In this document: positions 1 to 8,622 of the stretch, one piece after another
How the letters are laid out: the number at the start of each line of letters is the position of its first letter
Position numbering within the stretch: position 1 is the first letter of the stretch
NCBI GenBank assembly: GCA_021502835.1
Contig: JAKFGP010000015.1
Coordinates: 1 to 64,000, forward strand
From: Streptomyces thinghirensis
Lineage (GTDB): Bacteria > Actinomycetota > Actinomycetia > Streptomycetales > Streptomycetaceae
DNA: 64,000 bases
Direction: 5' to 3'
The notes under the pieces: generated by a model
Seen by the model: the letters and a program-made list of their open reading frames with translations, nothing else
Databases searched by the model: none
Told to the model about the DNA's origin: nothing
Made by a program: the position numbers and the translations under genes

Positions 1-609
1 CTGCGCGAGCGGGTCCTGGCCGCCGTACGGAGCGCTCCCCAGGGAGCTCCGCGCCCGGGCGCGGGCCCGTGCGCCGGCTGCCGCCGCACGTGTGGGGCGT
101 GCAGCCGCCGCCGGAGCGCTCCCGCGCGTCCCGGCCGCGCCCCCTGCTGGTGCCCTTCGCCACGGCGACGGCCGCCACGGCGCTCGTGGTCGCCTCGCTC
201 TTCGCCGTCCAGGCGAACCGGACCTGGGGCGAACTGGACACCGCGCGGGACCGGGCGCATGAGATCGCCCACGTTCTGGCCGCGCCGGACGCCCCGCGCG
301 ACGAGCGGCGAGGACGACCGGGGCCGCGGTATCGAGGTGGTCGCCTCAGCGTCCGAGGGGCGCCGCGGTCGTCACCCTGAGCGGGTACGGCGAGCCGTCC
401 GGCGACCGCGTGCACCAACTCTGGCTCATGCGCCCCGGCGCCGTACCGCGCCCTCGGGCTCTTCGACGGCGACACGCCCCTGATCGCCTCCGGCAAGGCC
501 AGGCCACCCATCACTGGCCGTGACGATCGAGCCCGACGGGGACTCGGCCCGCCCGACGAGCGAACCGGTTGTCCAGCTCACCCCGGAATCTGTTGGATTC
601 GGAGAGTAA
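1..609 (+). CDS. Anti-sigma factor, RskA C-terminal type (5' end outside window)
   Basis: Membrane-anchored anti-sigma factors of this family hold an ECF sigma factor through an N-terminal zinc-finger domain, which lies outside the window. What is visible starts at LRERVLAAVRSAP, the usual linker just before the membrane segment. A hydrophobic stretch follows (FATATAATALVVASLFAVQA, about 150-230), then the coil QANRTWGELDTARDRAHEIA. The C-terminal beta domain has the family pattern SGYGEPSGDRVHQLWLM and ends TSEPVVQLTPESVGFGE with TAA at 607-609. At least three frame breaks (near 50, 290 and 490) split it. The partner sigma factor should lie just to the left. The family call is firm; the broken frame looks like sequencing error. 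Confidence 0.8.
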
Positions 610-725
610 TCGTCAACCCCCTTACGGGGAAAGGTGAATCCTGTGACCGCGATACACGCATGCCGTACCAGGGCGATAGGGTTACTCTGCCCGGGCCGGG
701 TGGACTCGTACGGGTGGGGAGTGAC

Positions 726-882
726 ATGGAACAGATAACAGTGCGCAGCAGGGCAGGGGTCCCTGCGATCACTTGCGGAAGCAGCGCGACCAGCTCGCGT
801 CTCGACCGTCATCTCGCGGTGCTCGGAGGGCCTGCCTCTCCCGCAACGGGAGACAGTGGAGGGCGACATCGCTGATGCGTGA
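726..882 (+). CDS. Small hypothetical protein (about 52 aa)
   Basis: I do not recognise a function. ATG 726 is preceded by a GGGGAG ribosome-binding sequence at 716-721. The reading MEQITVRSRAGVPAITCGSS continues with good codon bias to about 835, where one shift leads to the ending ETVEGDIADA and TGA at 880-882. An in-frame ATG at 660 would add 22 residues but has no clear ribosome-binding site. There is no signal peptide, membrane segment or known motif. It sits alone between the anti-sigma factor and the convergent ABC exporter. It could instead be a leader peptide or a chance open frame. Confidence 0.4.
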
Positions 883-1194
883 GCTGACCGCCGCGTGAGC
901 CCGCGCACAAGCGCAGCAGCTGAAGGCGCAAGGGTGCGTCGGGTCTCGCTGTTCGCGCCGTTGCGCCGACTGCGCCGCTCCGCTGTTCGGCGGCAACTGG
1001 GGACCCGCGCGCCGGCGGTCGCACCGACCCGGCGCGGCGCCGCCTGTCCGTCATCCCCACGGCAGGCAGCGGCGCCCTGCGGTGTGCTCCCGAGCGCGGG
1101 TAATCCTCCGTACGCCCCGTACCCGTTCTACGTCCGTCTCTCCCGTACGTCCGTCCCCGCCGATTCCCACCCGGCGTGGCGCCCATCGGCCCGC
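883..1194. other. Intergenic stretch, no gene seen
   Basis: No frame here has both a plausible start and recognisable protein content. It separates the small plus-strand gene from the stop of the minus-strand ABC permease. I saw no convincing hairpin, tRNA or repeat. Confidence 0.4.
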
Positions 1195-1991
1195 TCAGCC
1201 CTCCCCGCGCGCGTACCGGCGTACGGCGAGCGGGACGAGGACCGCGAGCAGCACCGCGCACCAGGCCAGCGACCCGGCACGGGATGAGCCCACCGGCCAG
1301 GCGGCCCCCTCCGGCACGAGGCGCGTTGCCGAAGAGATCGCGCAGCGCCGTGGTCACCGCGCTGATCGGGTTCCACTCGGCGACCGTGCGCAGCCAGCCA
1401 GGCAGTCCACTCGGTCGGGATGTACGCGTTGGACAGCAGCGGCAGGATGAAGGTCGCGCCGCCCAGTTGACCGGCGGCCTCCTCGTTCCGGGTGAGCAGC
1501 CCCAGGAAGATCCCGACCCACGTCGTCGCGAACCGGAACAGCAGCAATAGCCCCACGGCACCCACCGCGCCGAGCACACTGCCCTCCACCCGCCAGCCCA
1601 CCGCGAGTCCGACCAGCAGGAAGGGCACCGTCCCGGCGGCCGTGACGAGCACGTCCGCGACCGACTGTCCGAGCGGCACCGCGGCCCGGCTCACCGGCAG
1701 CGTCCGCGGACGGTCCGTCACGCCCCGGTGCGTGTCCTGGGCGGCCTGGAACATGCCCGTCATGATGCCGTTCGCGGCCGTCGCGACCAGCAGGCCCGGC
1801 ACCAGGAAGGACCGGTACTCCTCGCCCGGCATCGCCAGCGCGCTGCCGAAGACGTAGCCGAAGAACAGCAGCATCGTGACCGGCATCGTCTGGGTGAGGA
1901 TCAGCAGCCCCGGATTGTTCCGCAGCCGCCGCAGCTGCCGGCTCAGCATCGCCGTGCCGTCGTACGCCAGGTCGTGGGTCACCGTGCTCAT
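1195..1991 (-). CDS. ABC-2 type transporter permease, DrrB-like
   Basis: This is the membrane subunit of a two-component drug or antibiotic ABC exporter; it acts in the cytoplasmic membrane with the ATPase encoded just upstream. The N-terminus STVTHDLAYDGTAMLSRQLR and the segment TQTMPVTMLLFFGYVFGSAL are typical of the daunorubicin-resistance DrrB family. Roughly six hydrophobic segments follow. The protein ends RRYARGEG with TGA at 1195-1197. Two frame breaks (about 1395 and 1290) interrupt the last third. The start ATG at 1991 overlaps the end of the ATPase gene, indicating translational coupling. The substrate cannot be told from sequence; export of a toxic compound sensed by the neighbouring TetR is likely. 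Confidence 0.85.
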
Positions 1992-2938
1992 GCCACAAGC
2001 TCCTTGTTGTCGCCGGTGAGGCGGAGGAAGACGTCGTCGAGGGTCGGCGGACGCAGGCTCGCGTCCAGCAGGGGAACGCCCGCCGCGTCGAGTTCCCGCA
2101 CCAGGCGCGGCAGGGTCAGCGTCGGATCGGTGCTGACCGCGCCGACGGTGCGCCGGTCGTGGTCCAGCGCCGGCTCCGCGCCGGTGAGCCGGTCCAGGAC
2201 CGCCGCCGCCCGCGCCATGGCGTCCCCGTCCGCGACGACGGCCTCCGCGTACGCCCCTACCAGCGCCTTGAGTTCGGCCGGCGACCCCGTGTGCGCGACC
2301 CGGCCCCGGTCCACCAGGGCGATGTCGTCGGCGAGGCGGTCGGCCTCCTCCAGGTACTGCGTGGTGAGCAGCACGGTCGTGCCCTCCGCCTTCAGGGCGC
2401 GTACGGCGTCCCAGATCTGATTGCGGCTGGCCGGGTCGAGACCCGTGGTCGGCTCGTCCAGGAACAGCACCTCGGGGCGCCGGACGAGGCTCGCGGCCAG
2501 GTCGAGACGGCGCCGCATGCCGCCCGACAGGGTGGACGCGGGCCGGTCGGCGGCGTCGGTCAGCGCGAACCGGTCGAGCAGCTCGTCGGCCCGCGCGGCC
2601 GCGTCACGCACCCGGTGCAGCCGGGCGAACAGCCGCAGGTTCTGCCGTCCGGTGGAGGTCCCCGTCCACCGACGCGTACTGCCCCCGTCACACCGGATCC
2701 GGCGGCGGACGGCGGCGGCCTCGCGTACCAGGTCGTGCCCGGCGACGCGCGCCGAACCGCGTCCGGCCGCAGCAGCGTGGTCAGCAGGCGCACCGCCGTG
2801 GTCTTGCCCGCCCCGTTCGGCCCGAGCAGCCCGCACACCGTGCCCTCGGCCACCGCCAGATCCAGCCCGCCGGAGCGCGTGCACATCGCCGAAGCGCTTC
2901 TCCAGCCCTTCACTAAGTACAGCGTACGTAGTAGTCAT
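1988..2938 (-). CDS. ABC transporter ATP-binding protein, DrrA-like
   Basis: This is the nucleotide-binding subunit of the exporter. Walker A (GLLGPNGAGKTTAVRLLTTL) lies near 2810-2830, the signature LSGGMRRRLDLAASLV near 2510, and Walker B LFLDEPTTGLDP near 2455. A DrrA-type C-terminal extension ends LTGDNKELVA. About 316 residues is normal for the family. The start is ATG 2938 (MTTTYAVLSEG). The ATG at 2956 would place the start upstream of a ribosome-binding region occupied by an operator. Three or more frame breaks lie in the N-terminal half. The first codons overlap one of two TetR-type operators, so transcription is probably repressed by the divergent regulator at 3003. Confidence 0.87.
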   Translation of the reverse strand: MTTTYAVLSEGLEKRFGDVHALRRAGSGGGRGHGVRAARAERGGQDHGGAPADHAAAAGRGSARVAGHDLVREAAAVRRRIRCDGGSTRRWTGTSTGRQNLRLFARLHRVRDAAARADELLDRFALTDAADRPASTLSGGMRRRLDLAASLVRRPEVLFLDEPTTGLDPASRNQIWDAVRALKAEGTTVLLTTQYLEEADRLADDIALVDRGRVAHTGSPAELKALVGAYAEAVVADGDAMARAAAVLDRLTGAEPALDHDRRTVGAVSTDPTLTLPRLVRELDAAGVPLLDASLRPPTLDDVFLRLTGDNKELVA

Positions 2939-2974
2939 GGGTCGACCATAGCGCACTACGTACGCTGTACGTAG
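2913..2974. promoter_or_regulatory. Two palindromic TetR-type operators between ABC exporter and its regulator
   Basis: One site at 2956-2974 reads CTACGTAC GCT GTACGTAG, a perfect palindrome with 8-base arms. A second at 2913-2931 reads CTAAGTAC AGC GTACGTAG, with one mismatch in the arms. The centres are 43 bases apart. One copy lies between the divergent starts; the other overlaps the first codons of the ATPase gene. This layout fits autoregulation by the TetR protein at 3003 plus repression of the exporter. Confidence 0.75.
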
Positions 2975-3002
2975 CTAGGGATGGTGGCCGAGGTGATGAA
3001 CC

Positions 3003-3708
3003 ATGGCGGGCCGAGCGGCCGTACCCGAAGTGATCTGGTCGCGCCCCGAGCGCACCGGCCGGGGGCCGAGACCGGCGTACACCCGCGCCGACATCGCCGC
3101 CCGCCGCGGTGCGGATCGCCGACGCCGAGGGACTGGACGCGGTCTCCATGCGCCGGGTGGCCGGCGAGCTGGGGTGCGGCACCATGTCGCTCTACAACTA
3201 CGTCCCCCGCAAGGAGGACCTGTACGAGCTGATGATGGACGCCGTCAGCGCCGAGCACGAGCTGTGGGAGCCGAGCGGTGACTGGCGCGCCGACATGATC
3301 CGGGTGGCCCACCAGACCCGGGCGCTGATGCACCGCCACACCTGGCTGCCCCGCCTGATGTCCCCGGTCTACGGCTTCAGCCCCAACGCGCTGCGCTACC
3401 TGGAGCACTGCCTGGCCTGCCTCGACCCCTTCGACGCGCCCTACGGCACGAAGATGGAGCTGGTCGCCATGGTGAACGGCGTCGTGACGACCTACGTCAG
3501 CAACGAGATCGCCACCGTCGAGCGCACCCGCTCACTGCCCTGGTCCGAGGAGCAGGAGAACGCCATGCGCATCGCCTATCTGGGCCGGCAGGTCGCGAGC
3601 GGCGCCTATCCGCGGCTGGCGGCGTCCTTCACCGAGGACGCCGGTCCGATCGACCTGGAGGCGGTCTTCGAGCGGGCGCTGACGCGGGTGCTGGACGGGT
3701 TCGCCTGA
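3003..3708 (+). CDS. TetR-family transcriptional regulator of the ABC exporter
   Basis: The N-terminal helix-turn-helix is clear: AVRIADAEGLDAVSMRRVAG, then ELGCGTMSLYNYVPRKEDLY at about 3105-3225. A roughly 150-residue ligand-binding domain follows and ends VFERALTRVLDGFA. ATG 3003 (MAGRAAVPEV) is chosen because GAGGTG lies 8-13 bases upstream; one frame break near 3095 joins it to the helix-turn-helix. It is divergent from the DrrAB-like genes, with two palindromes in between, so it is the likely repressor, presumably released by the exported compound. Confidence 0.85.
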
Positions 3709-3807
3709 GCGGGGCTTGAGCGGGGCCTGAGCGCGAAGACCCCGGCGGCCCGAGTCGAGCGGGCCTACAGCAGCGCCAGCTACCCCTCCGGCCCCTCCTC
3801 CCGGCCG

Positions 3808-4919
3808 TCAGGACGGAGGCCGGCCGACGGGCCGCCGGGGGCGCCGGGATGACGCCGCCTCGCGCAGCTCGGCCGACGTGATCCCGTCCGTCACGGTCAG
3901 TTCCCGGCACGCGGCCGCAGTTCGGCGAGCAGGGCGAGGACCGTGATCAGTTCCAGCAGCTCGGACGTCCAGGTCTGCGGCCAGGTGGCCGGGCGGATCG
4001 CCGCCAGCGTGCCCGGCTCGCCCTCGGCGGTACGGGCCGCGAACCACTGCTCCAGCACCCGCACCCGCCCACCTCGAAGTCCCAGGCGCCGGGCGGCGCG
4101 GGGGAGACCCGGCCCTCGTCCAGGTACAGGGCCTCCTCGTCCCGGTCGTAGCGCAGGGTCAGCAGGCGCCCGGGCGGTGGGGCGCGGACGTACAGGCGAC
4201 GGCCGCCGGGCAGCAGGGCGCTCCCCGTCGCGGCGCATCAGCCACAGGGGCGCGCCGGCCCAGGCCGACACCGCGCTCCCACAGCGCGGGGTCCCCTGAT
4301 CAGCGGGACCAGGGAGCCACTCCGCACGGTCGCCACCGCCCAGGCCAGCACGTCCTCCGGCGTGGGACGCCGGCCGGGCCGAGCGGCCAGGTGGTCGAGG
4401 AGGCCGGGGGCCAGGTTCGGCTCCGCCCCATCGGGACGCCGGTACAGCGGGCGTACCCGGGGGCCGCCGAGCAGCGGCAGCCGCGAGGTCGCGACGAGCA
4501 GGGGAGGGCCGGCGGCGTCGGGCGCCTCCACCACGAAGACCTGTCGCTCGTCCGCCACCCGCCACAGCTCGGGACGGGCCGCGTCGATCAGCCGGTGGTC
4601 GGGAATGAGCCACTGCTCATCGAAGGGCGCGCGCAGCACGCACCGGCTCCGGACACGGCCCGAGGCGCGCGCCAGCTTCTCGGTGCCGCCGGCCCCGCCC
4701 GGCAGCTGCCCGCCCGCCGTGTGCGCGGTCCGCGAGCGCGTCGGCTCCAGCAGGCCCTCACGGTCGGGTCCCTCGGCCTTCATCAGGGCGTCCCAGCGGG
4801 CTTTGAGGGACGCCGCGTCGGGTGCCGTCGGCCACCCCCGGCCGAGCGCGCGGCGGTGCGACGGACCACGGCATGAGGTCCGCCAGCGGCGGAGCGTCGT
4901 CGTGCGTCACGCTGGGCAT
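3808..4919 (-). CDS. Type-ISP restriction/modification enzyme C-terminal-domain protein (stand-alone)
   Basis: From memory, Streptomyces proteins with this sequence are annotated as type ISP restriction/modification enzyme because they match the C-terminal target-recognition part of those large proteins. Visible markers are MPSVTHDDAPPLADLMPWSV at the start, APFDEQWLIPDHRLIDAARP, then ARPELWRVADERQVFVVE, PLYRRPDGAEPNLAPGLLDH, VRVLEQWFAARTAEGEPGTL and LAAIRPATWPQTWTSELLEL. I see no methyltransferase NPPY motif, helicase or nuclease motif, and about 370 residues is far short of a full type ISP enzyme. Four or more frame breaks occur. It lies 22 bases downstream of the GntR gene in the same direction. 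The molecular role is unknown; recognition of DNA is only inferred. Confidence 0.6.
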
Positions 4920-4941
4920 CGTACGACGGGGCGCCCGGGCC

Positions 4942-5691
4942 TCACGTGGCATCCAGGGTGACCGTGAACGAGAAACGGTCCCCCGGTAGTGGATGACCGC
5001 CACGTCCAGCACCCGCCCCGCCGTGTCGTACGTGATGCCCGTGTAGTGCAGGATCGGGCTGAGCAGCGGGACTTCGAGCAGCCGTGCCGTCTCCGGGTCC
5101 GCGAGCCGGGCCTCCACGGTGTCCGTGATCCGGCTGATGTCCATGCCCACCACGTCCCGCAGCACCTTGGTCATCGGCCAGCGGGCCAGGTCGTCCACGT
5201 CGATGCGGGCGGCGACCTCGGGCCGGACGTAGTTGTGGGCGTGGTTGGTGGGCTCACCCGTCTTCTCGTCGCAAGCGCAGCCGGTGGTACGTCGCCGTCT
5301 CCGCCAGGTCCGGGAAGAACTCGGCCAGTTCGGGCGGCACGGGCCCGGTGCCGTGGCCCAGTAGCTGGGCCTTCATGCCGGACTGCTGGGCCACGATCGC
5401 GTCGACCGAGCCCAGCAGCCGCACCGGGGCGCCCGCAGGGCGTCGGGCTCGATGAACGTGCCGCGCCGGCGGTGCCGGGTGATCAGCCCTTCGTCCTCCA
5501 GTTCCTTCAGCGCCTGCCGCATGGTCAGCACGCTCACCCCGTAGTGACCGGCCAACTGCTCCTCCGTGGGAAGGCGCAGCGGGTCCCGGGCGAGCGGCCG
5601 AGTATCGGGGCGCGCAGCGATTGCCGACACCTGGTACCACAGCGGCAGCTTGCGGTTCCAGGACGATGGAGTCCGGGGCGAAGGAGGTCAC
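4942..5691 (-). CDS. GntR-family regulator (UTRA-type), coupled to hmgA
   Basis: This is a one-component regulator of the HutC subfamily. The N-terminal winged helix reads [20 protein letters not shown] then [20 protein letters not shown] (about 5460-5590). A UTRA effector domain follows, with [20 protein letters not shown] and [20 protein letters not shown]. The end is [18 protein letters not shown] with TGA at 4942-4944. The GTG start at 5691 overlaps the hmgA stop (GTGA), so it is translated with homogentisate dioxygenase. It probably senses an aromatic or tyrosine-pathway compound and controls the pathway. Three frame breaks (about 5620, 5440 and 5255). Confidence 0.85.
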
Positions 5692-7047
5692 GGGCCATCC
5701 GTACCGGTAGGGAATCCTCGGTGCAAGGGGCGGAAGTGACGCTCCAGGCCCTGCCAGAACGTCGTCGTAGCCCTGCTGCAGGTGTTCGGCACGGGCCGCG
5801 TGGGGCGTGAGGGTCACCGGCCAGCGCGTCTCCGAACATGAACGCCAGCCCGTCGTCGATCCGCTGCGGCTTCAGCTCGGCCGCGCTCGCCCGGTCGAAG
5901 GTCTCCCGGTCCGGACCGTGCGCCGACATCATGTTGTGCAGCGAGCCGCCGCCCGGCACAAAGCCCCCTGGACCGGCAGTCTTGGCGTCGTAGGCGCCCT
6001 CGATCGAAGCCCATGTACTCGCTCATCACGTTCCGGTGGAAGTACGGCGGCCGGAAGGTGTCCTCGCCCACCAGCCAGCGCGGCGCGAGACCACGAAGTC
6101 GACGCCCGCGAGGCCGGGGGTGTCCGACGGAAAGAGGTCAGCACCGTGAAGATCGACAGGTCCGGGTGGTCGTGCGAGATGGTGCCGATGACGTTGAAAC
6201 GGCGCAGGTCGTAGACGTACAGGACATGGTTGCCGTGCCACGCGACCACGTCCAGCGAGGGAGTGGTCGTAGGTCGCGGTCCAGGGGTTGCCGCAGAACT
6301 TGGTGACCACCTCCACCGGGCCCTCGACGTCCTCGTAGGCGGCGACCGGTGCCATGAAGTCCCGCACGTTCGCCAGGCCGTTGGCGCCGATCGGGCCGAG
6401 GTCGGGGAGGCGGAAGGGGGCGCCGTAGTTCTCGCAGACGTAGCCGCGGGCTCCCTCGTCGAGCAGTTCCACGCGGAAGCGGACCCGCGCGGGATCAGCG
6501 CCACATGGCCGGGCTCGGCGTGCAGCAGTCCGAACTCGGTGCGCAGCAGCAGACCGCCGTGCTCCGGGACGATCAGCAGTTCGCCGTCGGCGTCGCTGAA
6601 GACGCGCTCCATGGAGGCCGTGGCGTGGTACAGGTGCACGGCCATGCCGGTGCGCTGGGCGACGTCGCCGTTGCCGCCCAGCGTCCACAGGCCCGCCAGG
6701 AAGTCGGTCCCCGCCTCCGGCTCGGGCAGCGGGTTCCACCGCAGCCGGTTCGGGTCCGGCACGGCCTGGGTGAAGGGCGCCGTGCGGATCGCGCCGTTGC
6801 CCGCGCGGGTGAACGCCGGGTGCGCGGCCGACGGGCGGATCGGTACAGCCAGGAGCGCCGGTTGTCCGCCCTCGGCTCCGTGAACGCCGTGCCGCTCAGC
6901 TGCTCCGCGTACAGTCCCCAGCGGCGCCCGCTGCGGCGAGTTCGGCCCTCGGGCAGGGCGCCCGGAACGGCCTGCGAGCTGTGCTCGTTGCCGAAACCGG
7001 ACGGGTAGGCCAGCCCCTCCGCCGGTCTTCCGCGCGTCCCCGCTCAT
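5688..7047 (-). CDS. hmgA: Homogentisate 1,2-dioxygenase
   Basis: The enzyme opens the aromatic ring of homogentisate to maleylacetoacetate in tyrosine and phenylalanine degradation, using non-haem iron. Family sequence runs throughout: [60 protein letters not shown] and [16 protein letters not shown]. The iron-site segments [13 protein letters not shown] and [14 protein letters not shown] carry the His and Glu ligands. About 450 residues is the usual length. Start ATG 7047 (MSGDARKT). Seven or so frame breaks split it, but the iron-site segments are all present. Its stop overlaps the GntR start. The later pathway genes (maleylacetoacetate isomerase, fumarylacetoacetase) are not in this window. 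Confidence 0.93.
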
Positions 7048-7066
7048 TGATCGCTCCCTCGCAAAC

Positions 7067-7110
7067 CGATTCCCACCCGATTCCTATGGGACACCGTAGG
7101 ATTGCGGTTT
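7067..7110. promoter_or_regulatory. Putative operator/promoter region of hmgA
   Basis: Upstream of hmgA there are two direct CCGATTCC copies (7067-7074 and about 7078-7084), then CTATGGGACACCGTAG, an imperfect palindrome, and an AAACCG...CGGTTT pair spanning 7063-7110. These could be binding sites for the GntR protein encoded downstream. No clear -35/-10 pair was identified. Confidence 0.35.
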
Positions 7111-7224
7111 CCCGAGCGCAAGAGGTCGTACAGGGTTCTGGTCACGCGGGTAGTCCCGGAGGAGGATGACCGGAACCAGACCCCGGGGGATCGGACTGTC
7201 GGACCGGTGTTCTAGTCTCCCGTC

Positions 7225-7822
7225 ATGTCGTGGATGCGGGGAGTGCTCGCCGTGCTCGCGGTCTGTGTCCTGCTGCTGACCGGACCCGCCGGCTGCGGCT
7301 CCAGTGATACGGGCGGTACGGGCGAACCGGAGGCCCGGGATTCGGCCACGCCGGTGGGCGAAAGCGGCTGCTCGACGCCACCGACGAGGAGGGCCGGCGC
7401 TACCGGGAAGTGGACGGCGAGCGCGCTCCGAGGTCGGTATCGAGGTACAGCCCGAGACCGACGACAGCTGGGTGGTACGCCTGACCGTCCGCGACTTCAG
7501 GTTCTCGCCGGCCGGTACGGAGGCGGAGGCGGTGGCCGGCCGCGGCGTCGCCCACCTCTTCCTCGACGGCGACCTCCTCACCCGCCTGCGCGGACCGGAG
7601 TACCGCCTCGCCGCCGACCTCGTGCCCGCGGCGCACCCACCAGCTCACGGTCCGCCTGTACGCCGACGACGGCACCGTCTGGGCCGTCGACGGCGAAGCC
7701 GTCGAGAGCACGGCGGACATCACGGCGTCGGACACGGAGCCGGGGAGCCGACGGAGCCGGAGGAGATGGAGCCGGGGGAGAATGAGGGCAAGTCGCCTCC
7801 CGCACGCACGGCGGTGCGGTGA
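7225..7822 (+). CDS. Hypothetical lipoprotein
   Basis: The N-terminus MSWMRGVLAVLAVCVLLLTG followed by PAGCGSS is a lipoprotein signal peptide with cleavage before Cys, so the product is probably tethered outside the membrane. The mature part reads LLDATDEEGRRYREV, ETDDSWVVRLTVRDFRFSP, VAHLFLDGDLLTRLRGPEYR and ends in an acidic tail EPTEPEEMEPGENEGKSP. That pattern resembles small secreted beta-rich proteins, but I cannot assign a family. Three frame breaks (about 7370, 7425 and 7640). A TetR gene follows after 65 bases. Confidence 0.6.
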
Positions 7823-7887
7823 GGGGAGCGGGTGGCCACCGCCGTACTGAAGGTCACAGTTCACCGGACCGCGGCGGAAGGGCATCA

Positions 7888-8499
7888 TGAAGACCGTGTC
7901 CCACGCGACCTCGCTCCGCCGTGCCCCGTGCAGCGGCGCGGCGCCGAACAGCTGACCCGGATCCTCGACGCCTGCGCGGACCTCCTCGACGAGGTCGGCT
8001 ACGACGCCCTGAGCACCCGGGCCGTGGCGCTGCGCGCGGACGTCCCCATCGGCTCCGTGTACCGCTTCTTCGGCAACAAGCGGCAGATGGCCGACGCGCT
8101 GGCCCAGCGCAACCTGGAGCGCTACGCGGAGCGCGTGACCGAACGGCTGACGGAGACGGGCGACGGCGGCTGGCGCGGGGCGCTGGACGCGGTGCTCGAC
8201 GAGTACCTGACGATGAAACGGACCGCCCCGGCTTCTCCCTGATCGACTTCGGCAACCAGATACCGGTCGGCGGCCGCCACGCCCGTCCCCAACCACCGCG
8301 TCGCCGACCGGCTCACCGAGCTGCTCTCCGGCTACCTCGGCCGCCGCCCGGACGACGATCTGCGCCACACCTTCCTCGTCGCCGTGGAGACGGCCGACAC
8401 TCGTGCAACTCGCCTTCGGTCGCGCCGGGCGGGGACGAGAAGATCATCGAGGAGGCCCGGGAACTGCTGCGGGCGTATCTGGGGCGGGTGCTGGACTGA
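7888..8499 (+). CDS. TetR-family transcriptional regulator
   Basis: The helix-turn-helix is intact: LTRILDACADLLDEVGYDAL, then STRAVALRADVPIGSVYRFF and GNKRQMADALAQRN (7950-8115). ATG 7888 (MKTVSHATSLRRAP) has GGAAGGG five bases upstream; a GTG at 7897 is the alternative. Frame breaks near 7925, 8232, 8280 and 8405 split the ligand-binding half, which ends EEARELLRAYLGRVLD. It could control the molybdopterin oxidoreductase downstream, whose leader has a TetR-like palindrome at 8563, but that link is inferred. Confidence 0.8.
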
Positions 8500-8562
8500 C
8501 GGGGCGGTGCCCCGTGGTCCTCGGCGGGGCTTGGGATCACCCGACAGGGCTCCCAACATGCC

Positions 8563-8574
8563 TACCGGTCGGTA
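8563..8574. promoter_or_regulatory. TetR-like palindrome upstream of the molybdopterin oxidoreductase
   Basis: TACCGGTCGGTA has arms TACCG/CGGTA and lies 49 bases before the GTG start at 8623. It resembles the ACCGACCGGTCGGT element at 36987. Confidence 0.45.
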
Positions 8575-8622
8575 TGCTCGCCGCAAGAGAGGCGTCGCTG
8601 CCGCCGCCCTACGGGAGGACCC

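Noticed and set aside
426..908. Long minus-strand open frames at the left end
   Set aside because: They are antisense to the anti-sigma factor tail and the small ORF, with Arg/Pro/Ser-rich shadow composition.
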